Shown: positions 45,405 to 56,788 of the stretch, piece by piece | Layout: every line of letters begins with the position of its first letter | Numbering within the stretch: the first letter of the stretch is position 1 | Assembly (NCBI GenBank): GCA_024509875.1 | Contig: JAMPIV010017528.1 | Span: 1-64,000, forward strand | Reading direction: 5' to 3' | DNA from: Oreohelix idahoensis | Lineage: Eukaryota; Mollusca; Gastropoda; Stylommatophora; Oreohelicidae | Length of the DNA: 64,000 nucleotides | Position numbers and translations under genes: made by a program | The notes under the pieces: generated by a model | Databases searched by the model: none | What the model saw: only the letters and a program-made list of their open reading frames with translations | Told to the model about the DNA's origin: nothing

Positions 45405-46110
45405 CAAAACCCAGCCCCCGCAGACACAAGTAGAATAATCCCAGCTACGACGGGTTGACCATGTCTGCAGAATGGGAGAAGATCGGCTACCACGAGAAGT
45501 ATGAGAAACTAAGAGCCAGGGATCTAGGCCTCCAGGACGACCCAGAGTCCGCTGGGAGGATCTTGTCCTTCTTCTTCTACTTCGTCGTACACTCTCAGAC
45601 GTGTACTTGAATGTTTTCAAAAGTCTGAGGTTATTCGAATCTCCGCAGAGCTTTTTAACGAATGATACTGGCGTCGGCCATATGTACTTTCTCAGTTCTG
45701 CATATGTTGGGCAACTTTGAAGCAGATGTTCACCAATAATTTTATCAGTGCCACAGTTACACTCATCGGAAGTTCCTATCTTTAGCTTGTTGAATAGATG
45801 GTATCTCAATCTGTTGTGGCCATTGCAGAGTCTGAAGATTACCACTTGTTCTCTTCTGTTGAGCTGGTAGTATGCATCATTATTTATGTGACCTGGATGC
45901 TCTACATCCCATTTGTTTCTGTATCTGATTCTGATAAAACTCTTTGCCTCCTCGAAAGTTATGCTTGCTGGGAGGATAACATCAGACAATCTCTCAGGAA
46001 CTGAGGACTATCTTGGAACCAGGCCAGGAGGAATACAGCCAATAGGATAGTATGGCGTTCTCTCTGGCAAATCTCTACACCCCAGGGTAGAAAAATAACG
46101 ACTAAGTAAG
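45405..46110 (+). pseudogene. LINE N2 tail, interrupted by another LINE
   Basis: Plus strand: RRVDHVCRMGEDRLPREV, then a stop, then GSRPPGRPRVRWED (to 45561); the text resumes at 45967 with WEDNIRQSLRN and WNQARRNTANRIVW. The missing link is exactly the insert 45562-45966, flanked by GCTGGGAGGAT on both sides. Confidence 0.8.
45562..45966 (-). mobile_element. 5'-truncated LINE (jockey-like tail) inserted into N2
   Basis: 405 bp with an 11-bp target duplication GCTGGGAGGAT (45551-45561 and 45967-45977). The minus strand encodes the C-terminal end of a non-LTR retrotransposon polyprotein: ITFEEAKSFIRIRYRNKWD, LNRREQVVIFRLCNGHNRLR and a zinc-ribbon-like CNCG...HLLQSC. The 3' end has a short (GAA)n tail. 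Strong 5' truncation is the usual result of target-primed reverse transcription. Confidence 0.82.
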
Positions 46111-46318
46111 TAGTAGGTACTTGTATCCACTTGATATACATGAAACAAATGGCAAAACAATGAGCGATAACTGCCATTTGACAAATAAGTTAAAATGTTT
46201 TCTATTCTCTGAAACAAAACAAAATAAAATAAAACCTAAAATGGCCGATAAACTGACGGTACAAGAGGCAGCAAAAATGGCAGCGCGCCATAAAATCTTG
46301 AGTTAAACAAACCGTATC

Positions 46319-46525
46319 TCATCATCATCATCATCATCATTCCGTGGAACAGAGGGGTGAAACAGTTGCTCTCCATCGATTTCTATTCTCGGCTGTCTTT
46401 TTCAGCTGTGCCCAATTCATTCCAATTTCCTTAGCTTCCTCTTCCACTGTTCTTCTCCACTCTTTTTTTCCCCTGTGGGTTCCAGTCAAGGGCACCTCTG
46501 GCTATGCCAACCGTATCTCACGTTC
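46319..46525 (-). pseudogene. LINE tail with (ATG)n 3' end
   Basis: Minus strand: GKKEWRRTVEEEAKEIGMNW and LKKTAENRNRWRATV, the end of an RTE-like LINE protein, followed by a (GAT)n tail (plus strand (TCA)n, 46319-46338). Confidence 0.75.
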
Positions 46526-47430
46526 AGCTGTAATATTAATGTGATATGCAATGTTATGTGATAAAATGGCAGTTAGTTAAAATTAGTTGTTGTTTGTTTC
46601 ATATACGAGTATATTAGATTATATGAGAGAAGAAATAACAATTTTAGTTTTTTGATTTTAAAGATCATCTTCATTGCACGCGGCCAACTCCATCAGTGAT
46701 CCGACCTCCTCCCTTAGAGAACACACGGAGGATCTCAGCACAGTTCACGGCGGTGATTCCAATGTGTGTGTATACAGGAATCACACATTTTGATTATATT
46801 TCTGTGGTGTGCAGATTTTCATAATTTTATAAATTTTACCAGGGCAGCGGCCGTATGGCCTACTCTTTACGATTTCCAACGGATTTTTAACGTGCGCAAC
46901 TTGCACACAGAACATCCTAGTTTTTTGCCCTTATCTGAGAAGGCTAGGCATTCGATCTCACTACCCATGAGATCAGTGGGGAATATGACATCATAAAGGA
47001 CCACTGGTTCTGAAAAAAACTTTCCATAAAATATATTCCCTGTTGTGGGAACTGAACCCAGTACCTTTAGAATTAGAGGCGGACGCCATACCTATTAGCG
47101 ACTCCGATCCTCCAACTTTAACAATTTAAAAATAGGAAATTACTTATCATTCACTTCATATGCAGCCAGGCCTGCGATTTACAATATCGTCTTTGGAGCC
47201 AGACATTCGGAAATTGGCGGCTCTGAAACAAGTCAACTATCCCACTGAATTATTTACTTTTCCAGTTTCTTTACAGAAGAAGTTCAAATTGGTAAATACA
47301 TACAGTTACTAGTAAGTCACAATTTTAGACGACATATTTTAAAATAAATGTACACTTCTTTTTTTTGCCGAGTAAGAAATGCTCAGATCTGTAATAGATG
47401 CACAGTTTACCTTATGTCAATTAAAATGGT
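46526..47430. other. Intergenic DNA, no feature recognised
   Basis: At about 47041-47110 a tRNA-like minus-strand word (B-box-like GGTTCAGTTCCC) may be a SINE scrap; not firm. Confidence 0.35.
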
Positions 47431-47917
47431 ATGACAAGGTCAACAATGTGGAACTGATGACAAGAACCAGACAAGGTCACCAAAGTGGAACTGATGGCAA
47501 GAACCAGACAAGGTCAACAATGTGGAAATGATGACGAGAACCAGACAAGGTCAACAACGTGGAACTGATGACGAGAACCAGACAAGGTCAACAACGTGGA
47601 ACTGATGACAAGAACCAGACAAGGTCAACAACGTGGAACTGATGACAAGAACCAGACAAGGTCAACAATGTGGAACTGATGATGAGAACCAGACAAGGTC
47701 ACCAATGTGGAACTGATGACGAGAACCAGACAAGGTCACCAAAGTGGAAATGATGACAAGAACCAGACAAGGTCACCAAAGTGGAAATGATGACAAGAAC
47801 CAGACAGGGTCACCAAAGTGGAACTGATGACGAGAACCAGACAAGGTCTCCAAAGTGGAACTGATGACGAGAACCAGACAAGGTCACCAAAGTGGAACTG
47901 ATGACTAGAACCAGACA
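47431..47917. repeat. 37-bp minisatellite
   Basis: About 13 copies of a 37-bp unit (GACAAGGTCAMCAAWGTGGA + ACTGATGACRAGAACCA). It ends exactly where the LINE tail at 47918 begins, and the unit resembles the LINE codons just upstream of that point. Confidence 0.92.
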
Positions 47918-48210
47918 AGTGCCAGTGGAACAAGAGATGAGAAGAAGACGATGGCGATAGATAGGACACACGTTGAGGAAACCTGTGGATAGCATTACAA
48001 AGCAGTCCTTGTTCTGGAAACCTCAGGGTAAGAGAGGCAGAGGTTGACCTACAAACACACGGAGAAGAGAGCTAGAGACAAAAGTTAAAAAGATGAGGAA
48101 TAAGTGGAAAGAGTTTGAGCTGATGGAAATTGATTGAAGGACTTGGCATATGTTTGTTGAAGGCCACAGCTGCTTGGGGAGCTAAAAGGGAATTTATTGA
48201 TTGATGCCTT
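47918..48210 (+). pseudogene. LINE tail
   Basis: VPVEQEMRRRRWRWIGHTLR, KPVDSITKQSLFWKPQGKRG and later KKMRNKWKEFELMEI, with stops; the end of an RTE-like LINE protein, ending in TTGATTGATG. Confidence 0.8.
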
Positions 48211-49259
48211 ATGTAAAATTACTCCCGTAAATTTTATTTCTTCTGATGGGGTCCGCGTATGTATAGCAAGGGTTAACCTCTCTAGGATAGAGGGCCATCC
48301 ACCATGTGGCATGGCATCTCTCGCCAATTAGTGGATCTGGTATGGTTTACCAATGTTGAGCGTGCTGAGTTGTGGAAGCCCTGTGGGTTTGCAAGAAAGC
48401 CATGGACCTCACCCTTTCCACCAAAAAATAAAGGATAAAGATTGAATACTCAAATCCTCGGGGTTCGAAAGACAAAGAAGAAGGAGATAGCATGGGTACA
48501 AGAGGCCGCGACTTACAAAAGGTTTGGAACCGCTGATCTAGAAGAGTCTAATACAATTTAGCAATAAGTTCTTTAAACAAGTTTGTTGAAGTTTTTGTGG
48601 TAAAAAGTTTTTTACAGAATGGGGTAACCAGCCCCATGCCAAACCCTCCTTAGTCGCTTTTTACGACATGCCTAGTAGGGTACAGTGTTACTATTCTTTG
48701 CTCCCCTTTCGGGCCCCGGTAACACACGGACGATCCTGAAATGATAAAATACAGCCTTTTAGCATTATACTGTAAGTCACTGCAATTCTTGTACGCATTT
48801 CGGCTGTAAGGAAGAAAAACAAATTTAACTGAACCCTCGATGAAGCATTATCATCAGTGACAGAAGTATTATGTAACACAAGCACTGGAAAATACCACCA
48901 ATTAAAGCTAGTTTCATTGAATTCCTTTCACTTTATCTAAGAAATGCAACGTCATCAGGGTAGGCAATAAAAACAAAAACGATTAACTTTGTTATAACAT
49001 AAATATAAAAACCCAAAATTGACGCAGCTGTAACATGAGCAAGGAATACAATCGCCGAATGTGACACTTATGCTCGCCTTCTTCACTCCCAACTTTTTGT
49101 CTGCAAAAAAAAACATAATAATAATAATAAATAAAGTATAAACCTAATTGGAGAGCACACTGTAAATATTTTTCTTTAGCTCTTTGATTTATGAAATTTC
49201 CTACATTAAGCTGTTGTCTATATCCACGTATTGTATATATTTTGAGTTTCATCTTTATA
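48211..49259. other. Intergenic DNA with an R1 fragment
   Basis: At 48640-48690, minus strand, GCATGTCGTAAAAAGCGACT belongs to repeat R1. Otherwise no feature recognised. Confidence 0.45.
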
Positions 49260-49652
49260 CAGGGTGTCCATAAAAGATTGTACCCTTTTCAAAAAAATTA
49301 TTTTCCGCCCCATGATGTGATACGAGAATGCTTTCTATCACAAAAATAAGATAATCTCTGCAAGTTTTTAAGCATACCTCAAAGACTCAAAAAAGTGCGC
49401 ATGCGCTCAGCGGGTATTTCAAGTGAAACTTTCGCAGTTGTGTTGCAACCGGTAATTGTTACATGTCTCTCAACACACTGGTCAAGTAGGTAAAAATAAA
49501 AGAAATAGGTACATTCTTTTTGAGACTTTGTAAAGTATGCTTAAAAACATGCAAAGATTATCTTGCTTTTGTGATAGAAAGCATCCTCGTACCACATCAT
49601 GGGGCCGAGAATAAAGTTTTCGAAAAGGGTACAATCTTTTATGGACACCCTG
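49260..49652. mobile_element. MITE with about 135-bp terminal inverted repeats
   Basis: 393 bp. The left end CAGGGTGTCCATAAAAGATT and the right end (49652 backward) are inverted copies of each other for roughly 135 bp at about 85-90%. TA lies on both sides (49258-49259, 49653-49654), so it is a nonautonomous Tc1/mariner-superfamily element. No coding capacity. Confidence 0.88.
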
Positions 49653-49654
49653 TA

Positions 49655-50190
49655 TTTGGCATGGAATAAAATTGACGAGTGCGACACTTCCCCTCCTTCT
49701 CATTTTCCCCTTTCCATCTCCCAACCTCAGAGGAAGAAGAGAGAGAAAAAAAAATCAGCCAACTTGAAGTCAACCTATTCTTGTTTCCTGCTTCCAAAAT
49801 TGTATAGTAATGTCTGATAATTCTGGGCCTCGGAATACCATTCGATTCTAGAGCACGTCTCACGGAACGCCACGTAGAATGTAACAGTGTTTTTGTTTGA
49901 CAACTCATTTTTATGTGAAAATCGAGGAGAATTTAAAGGTTTGTAATTACAAAAAAAAAAAAAAAAAAAAACCAAAAAAAAAAAAACAATAGATGTTTGT
50001 AAGTCACGATATATATCCTCTCAGCGGAACTTAAAGAAAAAAAATAACAAAACAGAAGCAAAATAAAATACTATAAATTCGATACTAGAGACAATCTACG
50101 CATTTCATTAAGTGGTGCCAATTCAGTTCTCCAAAGTGGCATTTGTGTATTTCCTTTCACTACGTGGCGCCTGGAGCCGGGGAAATAGAT
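49655..50190. other. Intergenic DNA, A-rich
   Basis: Poly-A stretches at about 49950-49986 and 50034-50065; nothing else. Confidence 0.4.
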
Positions 50191-51250
50191 TTTAAAGCGT
50201 GTTTCATTAACGGTATATGTGGATACAAAGAATACGTTCAGCTATGATATCTTATGATGTAAAACATATCTTTCTTAGAAGAGGTTTGAAGATGTATACA
50301 TATATTTCTTTTACAATTTATGCGGATGTAAAAGATATGTTTCTTCGATGAAATATGAAGATACAAAGAACACGATCATCTATAATATCTTATGTTGTAA
50401 AATATATGTTTTTTGGACGAGGTTTGAGGATGTAAACATATAATTCTTCAACAATATGCGGATGTATAAGATATGTTTCTTCGATAATATATGAAGAAAC
50501 AAAGAACTTGCGCATATATGATACCATATGATGCAAAACATAAGATTCCGAATTTTTCACTTGTTCTAGCGTGTCTTTTAGGTCTTGGAGTGTACATTTT
50601 GCCGTTATGTGTTTCTCGGAGACCTGTGGTGTTTACTCCGTTCATTTTATATATTTTTTTCATTTACATCTTCCTTCTTGCAATTACAGTTATTTTGGGT
50701 AACTGTGTTCTTTCAGCACATAAAACGTGTTTCTTCAGTGACATATCAGTGTGCAAAACACGTTTATTCTTCTTCTTCTTCTTCCTCGTTCGCCTTCAGA
50801 CTTCCACATTAATGACTCTAATAAAGGTAGCAGTCAGCTCAAGGTTCCTGACATCTCCAAACTGTTTTTCGTTGACAGAAGTGGGTTTCTGCCATATGCT
50901 ACTCCGTTCATTGCTGTAGGCTGGACAGGACTGCAGCAGGTGTCCCGCTGTCATCGGGCTGGTGCTGCAGGTGCTGAGATATGTTTATTCAATGACATCT
51001 GAGTGTGTAAAACGTTTCTGTAATGACATATGCGTGCGTAAACATAATTATTCGTTGACATCTGAGTTCGTAAAGCACGTTTCTTTAATGGCATCTGAGT
51101 GTGTAAAATATGTTTCATCAACGACAACTGAATATGTAAAATATGTTTCTTCAATGACATCTGAGTGTGTAAAACATGTTTCTCCCATGACATCTGAGTA
51201 CCAAAAACACTGTTCTTCCATGACATTTGAGGATGCAAAACATGTTTATT
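50191..51250. repeat. 33-bp degenerate minisatellite (11-codon period)
   Basis: Clearest at 50985-51245 with about eight units (TCAATGACATCTGAGTGTGT + AAAACATGTTTCT). Looser units of the same words (GATGTAAAACATATSTTTCT) run from about 50215 to 50545. Since 33 is a multiple of three, both strands stay open and give 11-residue repeats (SECVKHVSSMT / MSLKKHILHTQ). These are not considered genes. Confidence 0.7.
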
Positions 51251-51333
51251 TGGTCATACTGATGAGAAACCAAGCTTGTACCTTAAGGAAATTTATAAGG
51301 TGATTTCACAATCTGTAATACATGTACTATTCA

Positions 51334-51530
51334 TCCATCCACCAGTCCGTCCGTCCGTCCGTTCATTCATCCATCCGTCCGTCCATCCGTCCATCCATCT
51401 GTCCGTCCGTCCATCCAACTCTCCGTCCATCCATTCATTCACCCTGCCTTCCATCCACCCACCCATCCATCCATCTTTCAATCTAAATGTCCGTCTAAAT
51501 GCCTCTATTTTTCTGTCCATCTACCATCAG
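51334..51530. repeat. (ATCC/GTCC)n microsatellite
   Basis: Tetranucleotide array with many GTCC/ATCC/ATTC variants; similar to 58546-58736. Confidence 0.92.
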
Positions 51531-53136
51531 TCCGTTTCCCAAGCCAATCACTTTGGCGACTAATAAAAATGAAATATGCCTCACTCTACGTCTTAGAATG
51601 CTCACATTTTTAATATAAGATTCTCGTGAAGTTTGGTCACTTTGACATTTCAATAATTCAATTTTTTCAAGTCAGTACCCAAGAAGCGTTGTGTTGTTAA
51701 CTGGTAAGGGAGCGTCAAACACTAATATTTGACAGGATTTTCAGTTATAATTAAGTATGAATGCACGTGGATATGACTAAATATTGAATACAGTATTAAG
51801 AAAAGTTAAGCTTTCATTACGTAGGAGTTTGACACACTTGCAAATATAAAGCAAATGACGCACATAAGAGTTTACAGTCAAGTTTGCAAACGACCAAATA
51901 ATACACCTTATGTATGTAGTTTTATTTTACGTAACAGAATTATTTTTAAGTAAAGTGATAGACTTTACGAGAAATGAACATTGACGACTGTTAAGTACAG
52001 TATAACTCCTATCACCTGAATAAATTCGTGACAAGGATTGTTCGGATAATCAAAATTTCGGGTAACTGGATAAGGAAGAAAAGTACTCTTGTGTGCGAAA
52101 AACAAAGAAACAAGTTATTAAACTTATATAGCATTCTCAAATAAACTGGATCCTGAAATTGGCTGTCCAGTAGGTCTTCTTTTGTTGCCTAAGCAGGTTG
52201 TATATTGCCTATTCTACTTTCCGTTGTCAGCCTTTTTAATTGAATTTATTGGGGGTTTTTCCCCCGCTACAATTATCACCTTCACCTTTTAATAAAAAAA
52301 ACGATCATAAAATTTACTCCCATTTTTCTTTTTTTATGTCAGAAACAGTGACTGCCCCGACATCGTATCTTTCTGCAGTTTTCATCCCTGGTTCCTTCTT
52401 ATTTTTTTGTAAAACAAATTAATTATTTATCCTTTGTCCGACATTGTCAGAATAACACTTTTTCGTTTACTTGACATGGTAAATTGTGTAGCATCTATAA
52501 AAAATAATAGGGGTTTGAAAATAACAAATCACAAAAATAAACACCCGACAACGGCTGGAAACAGACTGAAATAGACTAGACTAACAACAACGTGCGCTGA
52601 CACGGCGAGCGAATAGGGGCTTATGTCACAGACGGTACTCGCGTTCCTTGATTTTGTTGATTCAGTAAACTGACGATTCGGTTAACTTGATTTTCGGATA
52701 ATAAGGGTTCGGATAACAGTGGGTACAAGGAAGATACACGGTCGGGCGGGTGGTATGTTCAAACAACTGACGGCTATAGTCACTGACACATAAATGGGAT
52801 AGACTTCTTTCTGTTAATTCACAGTAGTAGAAATATGACATAATTATTCTATCATTACTTGTTAGTTCCCCATGGAGCACAAGCCCTCAATAAACATGCG
52901 CCAAGTCTTTCTGTCCTGTCATTTCCTATCTGATTAAAGTATATCCATGTCCTCTTCTATTGTTAAGAGATGCATGGCATTTTGGGTTTTCAATTTTGTG
53001 AATAATTCATGCACATTGCTCATCACAACAGAACAGGGATAGCATGAGAGATGTTTGGACTTGAGAGTGTGAAGACAGAATGTGTTTTGATTTGAAAGAC
53101 CTGCAATTTAAACTGTGGTCACGTTTCTATGAAATT
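51531..53136. other. Intergenic DNA, no feature recognised
   Basis: About 1.6 kb, AT-rich. Includes 'GTTCGGATAAT...CGGGTAACTGGATAAG' words around 52040 and 52680-52720, a possible old repeat. Nothing firm. Confidence 0.4.
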
Positions 53137-53147
53137 ATGATGGCCTT

Positions 53148-53417
53148 TTTTTTTCTAACCAGCGGCACTCGAGCTTTCCAGCTCTTTTGGCCCAATGACA
53201 TGTCATTGCGAAGCTGGGGGGTCAGTGGACTTTCCTTCCAACCCGGTCAAGAGCTTTGCTCCTTCCCATCCACACGGGATTTATGTGCAGGAGCCGTTCA
53301 GGTTATTCAGTCAAATTTCCGGTCGTAAACATTCCTTCAAACGCTGACGCCCGGGTTTGAACCATGAAAACCTGGTCGCCAGTACAACGCCGTAGCCATT
53401 ACACCAACGCGGCTCCC
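53148..53417 (-). mobile_element. SINE-B copy 2 with target duplication
   Basis: Same as 36293-36556. The minus-strand head starts at 53417 and the tail is poly-A (poly-T 53145-53154). An 11-bp target duplication ATGATGGCCTT lies at 53137-53147 and 53420-53430. Confidence 0.88.
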
Positions 53418-53589
53418 GAATGATGGCCTTAGGTTAGGCTATCTGCATGCTAATGGAATGTTTAAGACGAGGAGCCCTGGACCTAGTTTATATGCAGACA
53501 TCATAATCGTGCATCTTTAGGTGCATTAAAAGTCAGTGAAATGAAAACGGACATTCTGACCCCTAAACAAGAAATCTGAATTGAAAGCG

Positions 53590-53804
53590 AAAGCAAGGAC
53601 GGCCAAAAGCCACTTCGCGGAGAACTGTGGAGGCAGAGATGCTAAGTATGAACCAGAGCTGGGGCACCATACAATGCATGGCTGTCGACCGAGCAAAGCG
53701 GAGACAGTTTGTTGCTGCCCTACAAGACGCCACTAGGCAGGCGTGATGGTCACTGATTGTTTTGTCAGTCAAGCGACCAATGATCAAAGAAGAAGAAGAA
53801 AAAC
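53590..53804 (+). pseudogene. LINE tail
   Basis: Plus strand GRPKATSRRTVEAEMLSMNQ ... MAVDRAKRRQFVAALQDATR, then TGA and an (AGA)n-like tail near 53790; end of an RTE-like LINE. Same family as 59360-59750 (minus). Confidence 0.78.
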
Positions 53805-54224
53805 GATTACACGGCTATATGGTAAACATTAGCAAATTGGAAAGGTTTATTTGGATTCTGAGTTAGGTGTGACAATAATTTTTTATCGTTGACTTTGTTG
53901 GACTGTCAATGTATATAATAAATTGGCAGGGTCATTCTTCAGACTTACGCGTATTTATTTTAAGCCGAGAGTATGTGTGGGTGATTGCGAGCTCTGATCA
54001 TCAGTTCAAGAATATATTATACCCAAGCATCGACTCTCTGACATCTATGATGCATATTTTAAAGTCAAATGTTAAGTCAGTCCCACTGAATAGCTCTGAA
54101 ACACAGAGAACAACAAAACAGAACAACCACTGAAGCAGCAAGCTTTCATAAATGGGTGCTTGCATGGCATATAAGGATTTACGTGGTATATCAAGATTCC
54201 TAATGTGATACTGGTGACACAAAA
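53805..54224. other. Intergenic DNA, no feature recognised
   Basis: Nothing supported. Confidence 0.4.
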
Positions 54225-54395
54225 CAAACAAGTACCAAAGGAAGAAGAGTTGAGAAGAAGATGATGGCGATGCACTGAACAAATACAGAGGAAACCTGTT
54301 GATAGCACGTGACAGGAGGGCATGGCATGCGTTGGTTGAAGGCCTATGCTCCTTGGGCAGCTAAAAGATACAAACTGATTGATGTTTTCCTTATC
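54225..54395 (+). pseudogene. LINE tail, internally deleted
   Basis: Shares 'AAGAGTTGAGAAGAAGATGA' and the ending 'GCTAAAAG...TGATTGATG' with 47918-48210 but lacks the middle. Confidence 0.65.
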
Positions 54396-54409
54396 TCTTT
54401 CACGTCTAT

Positions 54410-54683
54410 GCCTAATTCTCTTCTTCGTGTGTTCTTGGGACTCCCACTATTTTTCTTACCCTGAGTTTTCCAAAACAATAACTGTCTTGTAGTTCAAACA
54501 CGTACAAGTTACGTTTATTAGGAAATGCTGGACGTTCAGATTCCCACTTGCTCCCGTATCTGCGCTTGATTAAACTCTTGGACTCCTCATAAGTGTCAAG
54601 TTGAGGTAGCTTTCCCCTTTCCTTTGCCAATCTGTCAACCTCTTCATTTCCTGGGATGCAGCAGTGAGAAGGGATCCACGAGA
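54410..54683 (-). pseudogene. LINE fragment: end of RNase H and downstream region
   Basis: The minus strand in the best frame shows WIPSHCCIPGNEEVDRLAKE, the conserved end of the jockey/I-type LINE RNase H domain, then YEESKSLIKRRYGSKWES and a frameshifted continuation. It stops at the mariner insertion. Confidence 0.75.
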
Positions 54684-54685
54684 TA

Positions 54686-56008
54686 TGCGAGGGACGTTCA
54701 AGTCAAACCGGGACTTTTGTTTGTACAAACTAAAAGAACAAATTTGTAGGAGTGAAATTGCCATTTATTTTTCGATATAATCCCCTGCAACATTTATACA
54801 CTTATCCCAGCCTTTAATTAATGCTTGAAAAGCTTTAGCGTAGAAAGATATGTCAGTACTCCTGAACCATCGTAGGACAGCCTGCTTCACTTCGTCATCA
54901 GTGCTAAAATGCTGACCTCCCAGGAACTCTTTCAGGGGTCCAAACAGGTGGAAGTCGCTCGGAGCGAGGTCTGGGCTGTAAGGGGGAATGTGGCTATACC
55001 TCCCACCCGAGTTGCTGTAATTTGCACGTGGTGCGGTGAGCGGTATGTGGTCGTGCGTTATCCTGTAGAAACAGGACGCCTTTTCTTATCAAACCAGGCC
55101 GTTTTTTCCGCAGATGGTTATGCACATCACTTAGAATGCGACAGTACTCTTCACTGTTGATAGTGGCACCACGGGGTAGAAAATCCACGTGAATAATGCC
55201 ACATTTGTCCCAGAAAACACTCGCCATCACTTTCCCAGCAGACGCAATTTTCCGAAATTTTTTGGTTGGTGCTGAGTCCGTATGCTTCCACTGCATGGAT
55301 GCTCGTTTTCATTCCGGAGTGAAATGATGCACCCAGGTTTCATCACACGTAATGAAGTGATTCAGAAAATTCTGGCCTTCCCTGCCAAAACGATCCTTCA
55401 ACTCAGTGCAGACTTGAACTCTTCTCTGCCGGTCAAAAGCGGAAAGCTGTCTTGGCACCAAACGTGCACTAACTTTCCGAAAATGCAAATTTTCGTGAAT
55501 GATAGTCTGCACCGTCCCCACAGAAAGATTTGTCTCTTGTGCAATTTCATGACAGGTTATGAGTCGATTTTCCAGGATCAGGCGTTTCACACGCTGGATG
55601 TTCACATGAATGACTGCTGTGGGCTGGGAGCCGCCACGGCCGGGATTGTCGTTCACGGATGTACGGCCTTCTTTAAAACGTTTACACCATTCAAATGTCT
55701 TACTGCGACTGAGTGTCTTATCACCGTACTGTGCTTGCAGTCTTCTGTAAATTTCTGCGCGTTTCACGCCTTCTTTCACAAGAAACTTCATTATAACACG
55801 CTGTTCCATGCATGCACTAACTCTGTTGTCCGCCATTTTCATTATCTATCAGGGACTTACCCGTGACGCGTACGCCACCTAACGGTAATAACGGTAATAC
55901 GAGTAGGTCACACTTGTTACTTACTACTGTCAGTAGTACCACCACGCTAGCATTCCTTCCTGTATTTCCAGAACAAAAAGTCCCGGTTTGACTTGAACGT
56001 CCCTCGTA
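54686..56008 (-). mobile_element. mariner element with perfect terminal repeats
   Basis: 1,323 bp; TA at 54684-54685 and 56009-56010. The terminal inverted repeats are about 30 bp with one mismatch near the outer end (inner part CGAGGGACGTTCAAGTCAAA). The size is classic for mariner. It carries one broken transposase on the minus strand and sits beside a LINE RNase H remnant. Confidence 0.93.
54765..55842 (-). pseudogene. mariner transposase (DD34D type), broken
   Basis: Starts MKMADNRVSACMEQRVIMKF at 55842. HTH regions are at about 20-60 and 80-120 (KTFEWCKRFKEGR; SVGTVQTIIHENL). The mariner linker motif LVPRQL lies at 128-133 (usually WVPHEL). First Asp is D167 in TCDETWVHH; the second is in FLQDNARPHTA; the third is in SPDLAPSD near 54950. 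In-frame TGA at 55309-55311 (after FTPE) and TAG at about 54994-54996, plus a one-base shift just after it, break the frame. The C-terminal part GWDKCINVAGDY ends at the stop 54765-54767. It would be of ordinary length (about 350 residues) if read through. Confidence 0.9.
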
Positions 56009-56204
56009 TATGTAATGGCTATTTTCATTGTTTGTCCTATCCACCACCAACGTTTTCTCATCACATAGTATTCCAAATTACAATTATAACATATACCTAA
56101 TTGAGAGAGTTCTGATAAGCACAAATACAACAGCACAAAAAATTTACACGTGAAAGAATTTTCCAGACATTTAACTAACTTTACAATAGACATTTGACAA
56201 AGTT

Positions 56205-56560
56205 TACGTTCCAAGTATTGAACAGGACACACGCTGCGGAAACCTGTTGACAGCATTAAAAGGCAGTTATTGCTTTGTAATCACAGTGGGTTAGAGAGAC
56301 AGAGATAGAGATAGATAGAGAGATATATAGAGCGCGAGAGAGATAGAGAGATAGATATATATATATATAGAGATAGAGAGATAGACAGACCACAGAACAG
56401 ATGGAGAAGATAACTGAAGACACATACGAAAGAAGCAAGGAAGACGTGGAAACGCATTGAGCTGATGGCATGAGATAGCAAGACTTAGCATAGGTTTGTT
56501 GAAGGCCTATGCTTCATAGAGAGCTAAAGGGTTATGATGATGATGATTATGAGTAGGGCC
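56205..56560 (+). pseudogene. LINE tail with internal GATA-like microsatellite
   Basis: Same tail family as 47918 (ACACGCTGCGGAAACCTGTT ... GTTTGTTGAAGGCCTATGCT ... GAGAGCTAAAGGG), ending in an (ATG)n tail. The middle is replaced by GAGATAGA repeats (56288-56385). Confidence 0.72.
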
Positions 56561-56788
56561 CGAATATCTCAGAAATCTAAGTACAGAGCTCCATAAAACA
56601 AATACAGAAATACCGCAGATTTCATATTCAGGAAAATAACTGACACGATCAAAAGAATGTGACAGATTTTGAGAAAAAAAGAAAAAAAAAGAAGTGGTTT
56701 CCAAGAATGATAATAAGTGTGAAGCTAACTTGCTATTCTTAAATTACACGATACGATCTCTGCCGTCTATAAACTAACCTGTTAGTAT

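Noticed and set aside
47431..47917. Hammerhead ribozyme array (CTGATGA ... GAA in each 37-bp unit)
   Set aside because: There is no room for stem II between CTGATGA and GAA, and no helix I/III partner.
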